From positions 1-64,000 of the forward strand of contig CABZFH010000001.1 of the NCBI GenBank assembly GCA_902524895.1: a stretch of 64,000 nucleotides of DNA, read 5' to 3'. Positions 18,182-27,793 of this stretch are shown piece after piece. Every line of letters starts with the position of its first letter. Position 1 is the stretch's first letter. The notes beneath the pieces were generated by a model. The model was not told the origin of the DNA and made no database searches. It saw only the letters and a list, made by a program, of their open reading frames with translations. Both the position numbers and the translations under genes were made by a program. The stretch comes from an uncultured Alphaproteobacteria bacterium (GTDB taxonomy: Bacteria; Pseudomonadota; Alphaproteobacteria; Methylaequorales; Methylaequoraceae).

Positions 18182-20062
18182 TCAATAATTTTTTTGCACT
18201 ATGCCAAAATGTTTTACAATAAAATCTTCAAGTTTGTTAATTGTTTCAGAAACTCCTAAATGATCTGTATCCAAAATCAAATCAGGTGATTGAGGCTCTT
18301 CATAAGGTGATGACAAACCGGTAAAATTTTTTATTTCTCCAGAAAGTGCTTTAGCATACAGTCCTTTAACATCCCGATTCATGCAAACATCTAGTGATGC
18401 TTTAACATAAACTTCTTTAAAAATTTCTGGTCTAATTGCTCTAGCTTTTTTTCTCTCACTCCTATAGGGTGATATTAAAGATATAACAACAATAAACCCA
18501 GCGTAAGAAAATAATGAAGCTATTTCTGAAGTTCTTCTAATATTTTCCATTCTATCATCTGCAGAGAAACTCAAATCTTTATTAAGACCATTTCTTAGAT
18601 TATCACCATCAAGAACATAAATATTGTACCCTTTATGAAATAATTTCTTTTCAATTCCTTTTGCCAATGTACTTTTACCGGATCCAGAAAGGCCAGTTAA
18701 CCAAATTATTCCAGATCTATGACCATATTTTGTTAATCTATCAACTTCTGTGACAGATAGATTTATAGGAATTATGTTTTTTAACTGCTGGTTCCTTGTT
18801 TTTCTTTGGTTTGGATAATCAATTGAGCTAATTATGCCTCCCCCTACAACTCTTTCTTCACTTAAAATACTAAACCTTCCAGTGAAAATATTCTCACTAA
18901 AACTATCTGCAGGCATTAAAGCATTCGAACTGAGTATTACGTGCGCAATATCATTTTTTGCTATATTTGTTTTTAAATTTTTAGTGGTTTTGTCTAATTC
19001 ATAAATTTGTTTAATCTCCTCAAATTTTACTGAATATGTTCCTGTTCCAATTTTAATTGTATAGGTTTTTTTTTGATCAACATCGTCATCATCTAACCAA
19101 AAAATATTGCCTTCAAAACAATTTAAAAGCTTTGGTGCAAAAACAAGTTTTGATATTATTTGGCCCCTTTGCACAAAGATGTCATCTTCTAGAGTAAAAC
19201 TAACACATTCGCCAGATTTTGCTATTTCTTTAGAACTTTCAGGCCAACTTTCAAAGGACTTGATTTTTGTTAAAGATTCACTCGGAGATAAAGTAATTTG
19301 TTCTCCCGATCTTAATTTACCTGTGTATATCTTTCCTACAACTATTCTTTTATCAGATTTTTTGTATACATCTTGAACAACAAGTCTTAAGTTTTTTTTG
19401 TCTAAATTTTTATGGTATTCTAAATCATCTAAGATTTTAATAACGCTTAAACCCTTATACCATAACATTTTCTTTGATTTTTTTTGAATGTTATCTCCAT
19501 TTTTCGCTGAGATGGGTACTATAAATTTTGGGTTTAAATTTAGACTATTAAATAATTCTTTAATACTGTTTTGTACTTCCATAAATTTTTTTTTATCATA
19601 ATTGATTTTATCCATTTTATTTATGAGAATGATTATATTTGAAAAACCTAAAAGCTGTAGTATTTGTGAGTGTTTTTTTGTTTGTTCTTTTACACCCTCA
19701 CTTGCATCAACCAAAAGAATCGCAATTTCGGCTGATGAAGCCCCAGTTATCATGTTTTTTAAAAACTCTATATGCCCAGGAGCATCGACTAAAATATAAT
19801 TCCTTTTCTTTGATTTTAAAAGAATTTGTGATGTATCTATTGTTATTCCCTGATTTCTTTCAGTTTGAAGTGCATCTGTTAAAAAGGCCCACTCGAAAGA
19901 TATTCCTCTTTTTTCACTTGTTTTCTTAAGTTCTTGATATTTTCCATCTTTAATCTGATCAAGCTCATATATCATTCTTCCAATTAATGTTGATTTACCA
20001 TGATCGACATGACCAACTAGAACTACTCTTACAGTATCATCAATGATTTTTTTCAATGTCAT
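18182..20062 (-). CDS. cysNC: Bifunctional sulfate adenylyltransferase subunit 1 / adenylylsulfate kinase
   Basis: Activates sulfate: the CysN part (residues about 1-430) is a GTPase driving APS formation with CysD, and the CysC part (about 440-626) phosphorylates APS to PAPS. CysN shows GHVDHGKST, DAPGH and NKMD; CysC shows the kinase P-loop GLSGSGKST and the ERKKARAI region. It overlaps cysD by no more than the adjoining stop and start. This fused form is common in alphaproteobacteria. It is the last gene of cysH-cysD-cysNC. Confidence 0.95.
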   Translation of the reverse strand: MTLKKIIDDTVRVVLVGHVDHGKSTLIGRMIYELDQIKDGKYQELKKTSEKRGISFEWAFLTDALQTERNQGITIDTSQILLKSKKRNYILVDAPGHIEFLKNMITGASSAEIAILLVDASEGVKEQTKKHSQILQLLGFSNIIILINKMDKINYDKKKFMEVQNSIKELFNSLNLNPKFIVPISAKNGDNIQKKSKKMLWYKGLSVIKILDDLEYHKNLDKKNLRLVVQDVYKKSDKRIVVGKIYTGKLRSGEQITLSPSESLTKIKSFESWPESSKEIAKSGECVSFTLEDDIFVQRGQIISKLVFAPKLLNCFEGNIFWLDDDDVDQKKTYTIKIGTGTYSVKFEEIKQIYELDKTTKNLKTNIAKNDIAHVILSSNALMPADSFSENIFTGRFSILSEERVVGGGIISSIDYPNQRKTRNQQLKNIIPINLSVTEVDRLTKYGHRSGIIWLTGLSGSGKSTLAKGIEKKLFHKGYNIYVLDGDNLRNGLNKDLSFSADDRMENIRRTSEIASLFSYAGFIVVISLISPYRSERKKARAIRPEIFKEVYVKASLDVCMNRDVKGLYAKALSGEIKNFTGLSSPYEEPQSPDLILDTDHLGVSETINKLEDFIVKHFGIVQKNY

Positions 20063-20857
20063 CTACAGATAGCCACTGGATCTTAACTTTTCAAATACAT
20101 CTTCTTCTTCATGGTCCATGTCTCTACCAGATCTTTCAGAAATTTTCGTTACTCTTAATTCCTCTATTATATCAGAAACACTTTTGGCCATGCTGTCTAT
20201 CGGTTTAGTAATATCTTTATCTCCTAAAGATCTATATCGTTTTCCATTCCTAGAAAAGTATAAATTAACAACTGGAATATTTTCTCTCTTTATATAATTC
20301 CATATATCTAATTCACTCCAACTTAACAACGGGTGAACCCGCATATGAAAATTTGCATGCATATAAGCTTGATATTGATCCCAAAATTCAGGAGGTTGGT
20401 TTTTTATATTCCATTTTCCCTCATTAGATCTAGGACTAAAAAACCTTTCTTTTGCTCTTGTTCCCTGCTCATCTTTTCTGATACCAGCAATAACCGCTTT
20501 AAACTTATATTTTTTAATTATATTTTTTAAACCTTCAGTTTTTCTTGCCGCGGATCTAGCTGCGGGTGGTAAAGAAGGATCTATATCTTCAACTTTTGGA
20601 CAAGTTCCTTTGATAAGATTTAACTTCCATTCTTTTTGATATTTGTCTCTGAAATCATACATCTCTTTAAATTTTTTTTTTGTATCAACATGAACAACTG
20701 GAAACGGAATTTTGCCGAGAAATGCTTTAAAAGCTAACCAAATCATTACGTTAGAATCTTTTCCTAAGGACCATAATAACGCAATGTTTTTTGATGTACT
20801 AAATATTTCCCTTAAAATATAAATACTTTGATTTTCTAATCTTGTTAAATGATCCAC
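20063..20857 (-). CDS. cysD: Sulfate adenylyltransferase subunit 2
   Basis: PP-loop ATP pyrophosphatase subunit of ATP sulfurylase, 264 aa. The N-terminal LWSLGKDSNVMIWLA is the PP-loop signature (SxGKDS), followed by FPVVHVDTKKKFKEMYDFRD and the GIRKDEQGTRAKERFFSPR substrate segment. It lies 12 bp downstream of cysH and is immediately followed by cysNC. Works in the cytoplasm with CysN. Confidence 0.96.
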   Translation of the reverse strand: MDHLTRLENQSIYILREIFSTSKNIALLWSLGKDSNVMIWLAFKAFLGKIPFPVVHVDTKKKFKEMYDFRDKYQKEWKLNLIKGTCPKVEDIDPSLPPAARSAARKTEGLKNIIKKYKFKAVIAGIRKDEQGTRAKERFFSPRSNEGKWNIKNQPPEFWDQYQAYMHANFHMRVHPLLSWSELDIWNYIKRENIPVVNLYFSRNGKRYRSLGDKDITKPIDSMAKSVSDIIEELRVTKISERSGRDMDHEEEDVFEKLRSSGYL

Positions 20858-20869
20858 AGAAAAATCCTA

Positions 20870-21559
20870 TTAATTTTTATGAATTCCGCACTCTGTTTTG
20901 TTTGTATTGGACCATCTACCTGATCTCACATTATTAGAATCTGAAGATATCACCGTACAGTTCCTACAACCAATTGATAAGTATCCCTTCTTATAAAGTG
21001 GGTGTTTAGGAATATTAAAATTTTCAAAATACTCAGTTATTTTATTTTGACTCCAGTTGATCAGAGGGCTTAAAACAAATTTGCTGTTTACTATTTCTAA
21101 AACCTTTTTTTCTCTTCTTTCATTACTATGATACCCTTTTCTTCCAGAAATCCAAGTAGTATAGGGTTTAAGTGCTTTTTTTAATGGATTAACTTTTCTA
21201 ATTTCACAACATTTGTTGTGATCTTCCTTCCATAAAACTTCGTTGGCATCGTGTTTTTTTAAATCAAATTTATTAGGATATATTTCAATAATATTTGTTA
21301 GATCAAATAATTTAATGAGATCATTTCTATAATTGAGTGTTTCATCGAACAATTTACCGGTATTTAAGAAAATGACAGGAAAATCTTTAGAGATATTTGA
21401 AATTAAATGTAAAATTACAGCAGATTCAGCTCCAAAAGAACACACATAGACTATTTTTTTAAAAAAAAATTTGTTAATAGATTCGTATAAGATTTCATTA
21501 GCTTCTTGTTTTTGAAATCTTAAATTTAAGTCCTTTAAACTTATATTAATTTGGTCCAT
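20870..21559 (-). CDS. cysH: Adenylylsulfate (APS) reductase, CysH family
   Basis: Thioredoxin-dependent reduction of activated sulfate to sulfite. The four cluster cysteines of the APS-reducing, [4Fe-4S] subgroup are present: C117-C118 and C198-x2-C201, with the catalytic C224 in ECGIH near the C-terminus. SGRKGYHS is the substrate-binding segment. PAPS reductases of the enterobacterial type lack the paired cysteines, so APS is the likely substrate even though a CysC kinase domain is present downstream. First gene of the leftward cysH-cysD-cysNC operon. Confidence 0.92.
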   Translation of the reverse strand: MDQINISLKDLNLRFQKQEANEILYESINKFFFKKIVYVCSFGAESAVILHLISNISKDFPVIFLNTGKLFDETLNYRNDLIKLFDLTNIIEIYPNKFDLKKHDANEVLWKEDHNKCCEIRKVNPLKKALKPYTTWISGRKGYHSNERREKKVLEIVNSKFVLSPLINWSQNKITEYFENFNIPKHPLYKKGYLSIGCRNCTVISSDSNNVRSGRWSNTNKTECGIHKN

Positions 21560-21665
21560 TCTAATACTTAATAAATGAAAATTAATATTTTGTCAATAAT
21601 CTATGTAATACTTTTTATTATACACAAAATAATTGTATTTTATTTCTTGTATTATAATTTATTTC

Positions 21666-22727
21666 ATGAGTATGATTAAAAAATCATCTGAGTTTGTTGT
21701 TCTTTGTTGGTTAATGGTAAATATCTTCATGGTGTTTAGCATGATTTTCATCGGTGGAATCACAAGACTAACTGATTCAGGGCTTTCGATGATAGATTGG
21801 AATCTAATAAAAGGTATCATTCCTCCCTTAAATGAAAGTCAATGGATAGAAAAATTTAATGATTATAAGTTGTATCCAGAGTTTAAAATTTACAACTCAA
21901 ATATGGAAATTAGTGAATTTAAAAAGATATTTTTCTGGGAGTATCTTCACAGAATTTGGGGAAGATTAATAGGCTTGACATTTTTAATTCCTCTCTTTTA
22001 TTTGTATTTTACAAAAAAAATTACCAAAAAAACTTCTAAATTTTTATTTTTTGTAACCTTAATTGGGTTTTTTCAAGCTTTCATGGGTTGGTTTATGGTT
22101 AAGAGTGGTCTGATTGATAAACCAGATGTTAGTCAATACAGGCTTGCTTCTCATTTGATAACCGCATTGGTAATATATTCACTTTTATGTTTTCTGTTTT
22201 GGAATCTATATAGATCTAGAAGTATGATAGACAATGAAGGACTTAATGTAACTAACAAAAGCATATTGGAGTTAAGTATTTGTTTATTTTTAGTTTTTCT
22301 AACAATTTCTTCTGGTGCATTTGTAGCTGGTACAGATGCTGGTTCAATTTACAATAACTTTCCTCTTATGGGAAAAACATTTTTTCCACCTGATCCATTT
22401 ATTCTTCAACCAACATGGATTAATTTTTTTGAAAATACTACACTAATACAATTCAACCACAGAATTCTGGCAACAATAACGGGCTTGATGATCCTTTATA
22501 CTTGTATAACAAATTATAAACAGTTTAAAAATACTTTAGTAGGTAATTTATTAAAATGTTTAATTTCATTAATCATCTTACAATATACATTAGGTGTGAT
22601 TGCTCTTAAACTAGCTGTTCCTATATTTCTAGGATCAATGCATCAGATGGGCTCAATATTAGTTTTATCTATTATTATTTTAATCTTATCAGAAATATTT
22701 TTAAAAAAAAAAGGAGCTATTAAATAA
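21666..22727 (+). CDS. ctaA: Heme A synthase (COX15/CtaA type)
   Basis: Multi-pass inner membrane enzyme oxidising heme O to heme A for cytochrome c oxidase. About eight hydrophobic segments are seen, with family motifs FIGGITRLTDSGLSMIDW near the N-terminus, EYLHRIWGRLIG (heme-ligand His), GGAFVAGTDAG-like SGAFVAGTDAGSIYNNFPLM, and FNHRILAT and MHQMGS in the second half. I choose ATG 21666 (353 aa); a start at 21633 would add an unlikely hydrophobic leader. It stands alone, divergent from cysH. Confidence 0.92.
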   Translation: MSMIKKSSEFVVLCWLMVNIFMVFSMIFIGGITRLTDSGLSMIDWNLIKGIIPPLNESQWIEKFNDYKLYPEFKIYNSNMEISEFKKIFFWEYLHRIWGRLIGLTFLIPLFYLYFTKKITKKTSKFLFFVTLIGFFQAFMGWFMVKSGLIDKPDVSQYRLASHLITALVIYSLLCFLFWNLYRSRSMIDNEGLNVTNKSILELSICLFLVFLTISSGAFVAGTDAGSIYNNFPLMGKTFFPPDPFILQPTWINFFENTTLIQFNHRILATITGLMILYTCITNYKQFKNTLVGNLLKCLISLIILQYTLGVIALKLAVPIFLGSMHQMGSILVLSIIILILSEIFLKKKGAIK

Positions 22728-22737
22728 TAGCTCCTTT
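22710..22737. terminator. Bidirectional terminator between ctaA and porin gene
   Basis: 12-bp perfect stem AAAGGAGCTATT / AATAGCTCCTTT with a 4-base loop. It overlaps the last codons of ctaA. On the leftward strand it is followed by about eleven T residues, so it is a strong terminator for the porin gene; on the rightward strand the T tract is weaker. Confidence 0.8.
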
Positions 22738-22758
22738 AAAAGTTTTTAATTTTGATTA

Positions 22759-23526
22759 TTAAAAACTAGCGTTTACATATCCTACAATATGATCACCACC
22801 GGCGGTTGTATCCTTATCAACACCCGTACCAGCGTAATCTGTGGTTGTTGTATATTCTAATCCCCATCCTAAACCAAAGGCTTCGGTAGATGCGCCAACT
22901 TTATAATCAGTGAATCCATAACCTGTTGTGGAATCTGCCGTATCAGAATCAGTAAAACCTATACCTCCGTACAATGTAAAAGGAGTTCCTGGGATTGGAG
23001 CCTCAGCACTTACGTTATGATAAGTGTAATCATAATTCTGAGAAAATCCAGTAGGCGAAAAACCATAGTAATAACTTAAACCTATGTCAGCAGGTAAAGC
23101 TATACCAACTGAAGCGTAGTACTCCAAAAATTCCTTACCTTTTGTACCAGATGGAGCGCCAGGGTAGTCATAATACAAAAGACCTGCATCGTAAGATAAT
23201 AAGTCTTCTAATCCAGGTATAGCGCCAGATATACCACCGTAATAGTCAAGTTCTGAACCACTACCACCAGAATTAAGGTTAGCCATCCAAGTACCTACAT
23301 AAACGTCAATATAATTGTCAACAAGAGTCGCACCCCAATCAAAACCACCTTGTATAGCTATTTCGGTTGTTTGCTCCTCACCTCGCCAGATGTAGTTAGA
23401 AACGTATTGAACGTTTGCTGAAAATTCTCCAAAAGGAGGTTTCTCCGGAAACTCAAACGATTTTGTTTGAGTCGAAATCGTCAAAGGCAAGGCAATTGCC
23501 ATACCCAGTAATAAACTTTTTTTCAT
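22759..23526 (-). CDS. TorF-type (Gcw_chp family) small outer-membrane porin-like protein
   Basis: 255 aa secreted protein with an N-terminal signal peptide (LLLGMAIALPLTIS, cleavage near residue 20-23). The mature part matches the Gcw_chp/TorF family: FSANVQYVSNYIWRGEEQT at the start, GGFDWG, YYGGISG and a C-terminal Phe after a YVNASF strand. Alternating aromatic and polar residues suggest a beta-barrel in the outer membrane. Related genes often sit near ammonium transport or nitrogen genes, but here the neighbour is ctaA. Substrate is unknown. GGGAAAGGG precedes the start. Confidence 0.8.
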   Translation of the reverse strand: MKKSLLLGMAIALPLTISTQTKSFEFPEKPPFGEFSANVQYVSNYIWRGEEQTTEIAIQGGFDWGATLVDNYIDVYVGTWMANLNSGGSGSELDYYGGISGAIPGLEDLLSYDAGLLYYDYPGAPSGTKGKEFLEYYASVGIALPADIGLSYYYGFSPTGFSQNYDYTYHNVSAEAPIPGTPFTLYGGIGFTDSDTADSTTGYGFTDYKVGASTEAFGLGWGLEYTTTTDYAGTGVDKDTTAGGDHIVGYVNASF

Positions 23527-23687
23527 CTATAACCCTTTCCCATTTTGTATGTAATTTAACAAAAAAAACTGATTAAAAATTGTGCAACTAATAGTAGTGA
23601 TCATTATTTAACCATTAATAATAATATGTATAATTTATTGTATTAATCAACAGAATTATTTAATTTCAATATATTACTTTAAATAAT

Positions 23688-23703
23688 GTTGTAATTTTAC
23701 AAC
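23688..23703. promoter_or_regulatory. Inverted repeat just upstream of the hopanoid operon
   Basis: Arms GTTGTAA and TTACAAC around TT, ending 16 bp before the GTG start of hpnB and directly before its ribosome site AAAGGAAG. The position fits an operator or a hairpin that controls initiation. The rest of 23527-23719 is AT-rich with no other recognisable signal. Confidence 0.35.
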
Positions 23704-23719
23704 AAAGAAAGGAAGAATC

Positions 23720-24907
23720 GTGACATTAGTTAATTTTTCATTAATTATTTTGCCACTAAGTTCATTAATTTGGTTGTATTTATTTTTTTTCCATGGAGGT
23801 TTTATATTTCCATTCTTCAATTCATTTTGGACAAACAAAATAATATTTGAAAAATTTCACGGATTTACAACAGAAAAAAAAATGAAAAACCAAATAGGAA
23901 TTGTTATCCCTGCAAGAAACGAGGAAAATATAATTACTAATTGTTTAGAAAGTGTTTTGAACCAAAAAAATGTGAAATTTGAGATCATTCTGGTTGATGA
24001 TCATAGTAATGATAATACGGTAAAAGTTTCTAAAGAAATGTTCAAAAAATATAACTTCAAAAATTATGTAATTTTGAAAAATAAAAAACTTCCTGAAACA
24101 TGGAATGGTAAAACGTGGGCACTTAACAATGGTGTAAAAAAAGCATTGCAGAACAAAAAAAACAAATATTTATTATTTTTAGACGCCGATATTTCCATCG
24201 ACCAATTTTTAATTAAAAATTTACAAAGAGCTATAGAAGAAAAAAAATATAAAATGATTTCAATTATGGCAAAACTTAACTGTAGCTATTTTTGGGAAAA
24301 ACTTCTAATTCCCAGTTTTATATTTTTCTTTCAAAAATTATATCCTTTTAATCATGTCAATAACCCTGAAAAAAAATTAGCTGCTGCTGCAGGGGGGTGT
24401 ATTTTTTGTGATATTTCAATTTTCAAAAAACAGAATTTATTAGAAAATATAAATAATAAGCTTATTGATGACTGTAATTTAGCTAAAGAAATAAAAAAAA
24501 TTGGGGCTATCTGGTTAGGATTATCTAACAAAGTTAAAAGTAACAGAAAATACAAGGATTTAAAATCAATATGGAAAATGGTTGAAAGGTGTGCATATGA
24601 ACAACTTGGAAAATCAATGATAATACTTTTTTTTACAATTTTGATGATGATTATAATTTACCTGAGCTGGATAATAGGTTTGATTATTGGTATTAAGGCT
24701 AGCAATCTTACAATTGTCTTACTTTCTTTATTTATATTTGTTATTTCTTTAATAACATTTTTTCCGACTATAAGATTTTATAAAATCAACTATTTCTATT
24801 GTTCTTTGGCATTTGTTTCAAGTATATTTTATATTCTTATGACAATTAGTTCTGCAAAGAATTATTATTTAAATCTAGGTACTGTTTGGAAGGGTAGAAA
24901 GTATTAA
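23720..24907 (+). CDS. hpnB: Hopanoid-associated glycosyltransferase HpnB
   Basis: 395 aa family 2 glycosyltransferase anchored in the membrane. The GT-A core follows an N-terminal membrane segment: IVIPARNEENIITNCLESV, then VDDHSNDNT, and the acceptor DADIS motif; the LPETWNGKTWALNNGV segment is typical of HpnB. Two or more hydrophobic helices close the protein. The start is GTG 23720 with AAAGGAAG upstream. It is the first gene of hpnB-hpnC-dxs-hpnD-hpnE-shc-hpnG. The sugar acceptor is unproven in this family. Confidence 0.85.
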   Translation: MTLVNFSLIILPLSSLIWLYLFFFHGGFIFPFFNSFWTNKIIFEKFHGFTTEKKMKNQIGIVIPARNEENIITNCLESVLNQKNVKFEIILVDDHSNDNTVKVSKEMFKKYNFKNYVILKNKKLPETWNGKTWALNNGVKKALQNKKNKYLLFLDADISIDQFLIKNLQRAIEEKKYKMISIMAKLNCSYFWEKLLIPSFIFFFQKLYPFNHVNNPEKKLAAAAGGCIFCDISIFKKQNLLENINNKLIDDCNLAKEIKKIGAIWLGLSNKVKSNRKYKDLKSIWKMVERCAYEQLGKSMIILFFTILMMIIIYLSWIIGLIIGIKASNLTIVLLSLFIFVISLITFFPTIRFYKINYFYCSLAFVSSIFYILMTISSAKNYYLNLGTVWKGRKY

Positions 24908-24917
24908 TTAAGTAATT

Positions 24918-25799
24918 ATGATGACTGAGATTAAAAAACTAAAATTTGAGGAATACAAAATAAAGCATAGCAAAAATGATAAAGAAGAGAATTTTCCAGT
25001 ATCCTCATTCTTAATTAGTAAAAATTATAAAAAGCATATAAAAAACCTTTATTTTTTTGCTAGATCAGCTGATGACATTGCAGATAGTAAAAGTCTTAAT
25101 TTGAATAAGAAATATGATCTTCTTAACGAATTTTACTACTTAGTAAAAAACAAAAAATATTCAAAGTATTTTTTTATTAACAACCTATTAGAAACATTAG
25201 AAACAACACAAATAAATAATCAATATCCGTTATTGCTTTTGGAAGCTTTCAAACAAGATGTAGAAAAGAAAAGGTATGATAGTTGGGAAGACCTCATAGA
25301 CTATTGCAACAAGTCCGCTAGTCCAGTAGGAAGATTTGTTATAGATCTTCATTTTTTTGATAGAACTGAAAAATGTAAAGATATCGATAAGATTTATTTA
25401 GGTTGCGATAATCTATGCAATTCATTACAGATTATTAATCATATACAAGATTGTAAAAAAGATTTTTTAGATTTGAATAGGATTTACCTACCCCAAGAAT
25501 ATTTTAGAAAATTAAATTGTTCATCTCAGAATTTGCTGGCTATTAATGAGAGGAAAAAAATTCTTGATGTTTTAAACATTTGTCTAGAAAACGTAGAACA
25601 ACTCTTAAAAATGTCAAAAAAATATATTCCTTTGATAAATAAAAGTTTTGGTCTTAAAAAAGAAACATATGTGATTTATAATATAGCAAAAAAATTGAAT
25701 TTCTTACTCAAAAAAAATGATCCCATTAAAAAAAATGTTAAACTCTCACATATTGATTTGATTTTTTGTTTTTTTAGAGGAATAATAGGTAGATTATAA
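24918..25799 (+). CDS. hpnC: Squalene synthase HpnC (hydroxysqualene synthase)
   Basis: Together with HpnD and HpnE this makes squalene in three steps in bacteria; HpnC acts on presqualene diphosphate to give hydroxysqualene. 293 aa of the trans-isoprenyl diphosphate synthase fold, with first Asp-rich motif in FARSADDIADS and the second region in LQIINHIQDCKKD. The NFPVSSFLISK N-terminus is typical of HpnC. It follows hpnB by 10 bp and may use either of two adjacent ATG codons (24918, 24921). Confidence 0.88.
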   Translation: MMTEIKKLKFEEYKIKHSKNDKEENFPVSSFLISKNYKKHIKNLYFFARSADDIADSKSLNLNKKYDLLNEFYYLVKNKKYSKYFFINNLLETLETTQINNQYPLLLLEAFKQDVEKKRYDSWEDLIDYCNKSASPVGRFVIDLHFFDRTEKCKDIDKIYLGCDNLCNSLQIINHIQDCKKDFLDLNRIYLPQEYFRKLNCSSQNLLAINERKKILDVLNICLENVEQLLKMSKKYIPLINKSFGLKKETYVIYNIAKKLNFLLKKNDPIKKNVKLSHIDLIFCFFRGIIGRL

Positions 25800-25844
25800 T
25801 TTTTATGTTTTCAAATATAAAAAAAAAGTTTAAGTTTGCAAATA

Positions 25845-27767
25845 ATGAATATTAAAACTCCAACATTAGACAAAGTAAAATTTCCAAAAGATCTTAAAAA
25901 TTTGGATGAAAAGGAACTCAAACTTTTAACAACCGAATTGAGAAATGAAGTAATTGATGCTGTATCAGTTACTGGCGGTCATTTAGGCGCAGGATTAGGT
26001 GTAGTTGAACTTACGATTGCAATACATAGAGTTTTTAACACTCCTAATGATAAACTAATTTGGGACGTAGGTCATCAATGTTATCCCCACAAGATCTTAA
26101 CAGGAAGAAGAAATAAAATTAGAACAATTCGTCAGCCAAATGGTTTATACGGATTTACAAAAAGATCAGAGAGTGAATACGATCCCTTTGGCGCGGCTCA
26201 TTCATCAACCTCCATTAGTGCAGGTTTAGGAATGGCTGTTGCTAGAGATCTTAAAAAAGAAAAGCACAAAGTAATATGCGTGATTGGGGACGGTGCTATA
26301 AGTGCAGGAATGGCATATGAGGCGATGAACAATGCTGGATCCATGAATGCCAATCTTATTGTAATTTTAAATGACAATGATATGTCTATTGCTCCTCCGG
26401 TTGGTGCAATGAGCGCTTATTTATCAAGACTTCTATCAGGAAAAACTTTTCAATCAGCTCGATCTCTTGCTAAACAAATGGCAGCTATGTTTCCTAAAAG
26501 ATTTAAAGATGTTGCAGCAAAAGCTGAGGGATATATGCGAGGAATGGTTACAGGAGGTACTTTGTTTGAGGAGCTAGGGTTCTTTTACGTTGGACCAGTT
26601 GATGGTCACAATTTAAATCACCTTCTTCCAGTTCTAAAAAATCTAAGAGATTCAAACTGGGATGGTCCAGTATTTTTGCATGTTGTGACAAAAAAGGGTT
26701 ATGGTTATGAACCAGCAGAAAAATCAGATGATAAATATCATGGTGTTGGAAAATTTAATGTTGTAACTGGAGAACAGGTAAAATCTATTTCTAAAGCTCC
26801 AAGTTATACAAAAACTTTTGCGAAAGCATTAATTCATAAAGCAAAAAAAGATAAAAAAATTGTTGCAGTTACTGCAGCAATGCCATCTGGAACAGGATTA
26901 GATTTGTTTGGAAAGGCTTTTCCTGATAGAACCTATGATGTTGGAATAGCTGAACAACATGCTGTAACGTTTTGTGCTGGTCTTGCTACAAGAGGCATGA
27001 AACCCTATGCTGCAATTTACTCAACCTTCCTTCAAAGAGCATATGACCAAGTGGTTCATGATGTTGCAATTCAGTCACTTCCTGTAAGATTTGCAGTTGA
27101 CAGAGCAGGTCAGGTCGGTGCAGATGGCGCAACTCACGCTGGGTCGTTCGATCTTGCTTATCTTTGTGCTCTTCCAAACTTCATAATCATGGCCCCAAGT
27201 GATGAAAATGAACTCATTGGATGTGTTAGCACCTCATTAGAAATTAATGATAAACCTTGTGCCTTCAGGTATCCTAGAGGCGAAGGATTTGGTGTAAAAC
27301 TTCATGAAGACCAAGATTCTTGGAAAATTGGAAAAGGAAGAATCGTTAAGGAAGGTTCAAAAGTTTGTATCCTTTCACTTGGAACAAGATTGAATGAGGC
27401 AATAATTGCTTCAGATGCGTTAGCTTCCTACGGATTAAGTACAACAGTGGCCGACGCTAGATTTGCAAAACCAATAGATACTAAAATGATAACTAAATTA
27501 GCTAAAAATCATCAAATTTTGATAAGTGTAGAGGAAGGGTCAATAGGTGGTTTCTCAGCTCAGGTGATGTCGTTTCTTACAAAGGAAGGTTTATTGGATA
27601 ATGGCCTTAAATTTAGACCGCTATTTTTCCCAGATATTTTTGTTCCACATGGCAAACCTGAAATACAAAACGATATTTGCGGTATAAATGCAAGGCAGAT
27701 AACTGATTGTGTGTTGAAGGCTTTAGGACTCCCTACTGTTTCAAAAGAATCAAGAGAAACTGCGTAA
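25845..27767 (+). CDS. dxs: 1-Deoxy-D-xylulose-5-phosphate synthase
   Basis: First step of the MEP isoprenoid pathway; a thiamine diphosphate enzyme joining pyruvate and glyceraldehyde 3-phosphate. Canonical features: [50 protein letters not shown] (ThDP-binding GDG) and [15 protein letters not shown]. The length of 640 aa is normal when starting at ATG 25845; an in-frame TTG at 25836 is possible. The gene is unusual in location, sitting between hpnC and hpnD, which ties precursor supply to hopanoid synthesis. GC content is visibly higher than in its neighbours, as expected for a conserved well-expressed gene. Confidence 0.96.
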   Translation: MNIKTPTLDKVKFPKDLKNLDEKELKLLTTELRNEVIDAVSVTGGHLGAGLGVVELTIAIHRVFNTPNDKLIWDVGHQCYPHKILTGRRNKIRTIRQPNGLYGFTKRSESEYDPFGAAHSSTSISAGLGMAVARDLKKEKHKVICVIGDGAISAGMAYEAMNNAGSMNANLIVILNDNDMSIAPPVGAMSAYLSRLLSGKTFQSARSLAKQMAAMFPKRFKDVAAKAEGYMRGMVTGGTLFEELGFFYVGPVDGHNLNHLLPVLKNLRDSNWDGPVFLHVVTKKGYGYEPAEKSDDKYHGVGKFNVVTGEQVKSISKAPSYTKTFAKALIHKAKKDKKIVAVTAAMPSGTGLDLFGKAFPDRTYDVGIAEQHAVTFCAGLATRGMKPYAAIYSTFLQRAYDQVVHDVAIQSLPVRFAVDRAGQVGADGATHAGSFDLAYLCALPNFIIMAPSDENELIGCVSTSLEINDKPCAFRYPRGEGFGVKLHEDQDSWKIGKGRIVKEGSKVCILSLGTRLNEAIIASDALASYGLSTTVADARFAKPIDTKMITKLAKNHQILISVEEGSIGGFSAQVMSFLTKEGLLDNGLKFRPLFFPDIFVPHGKPEIQNDICGINARQITDCVLKALGLPTVSKESRETA

Positions 27768-27793
27768 AATTCAACAAATCTTTTATTCTTAGA

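Noticed and set aside
21560-21665. SAM or other riboswitch near the sulfur genes
   Set aside because: No conserved multi-helix leader could be recognised; the spacer is short and AT-rich.
22759-23526. Possible autotransporter or adhesin
   Set aside because: Length, signal peptide and YIWRGEEQT-type pattern fit the small Gcw_chp/TorF porin family better.
27707-27793. HpnD start at ATG 27707
   Set aside because: It lies within dxs and its residues do not match the HpnD N-terminus.
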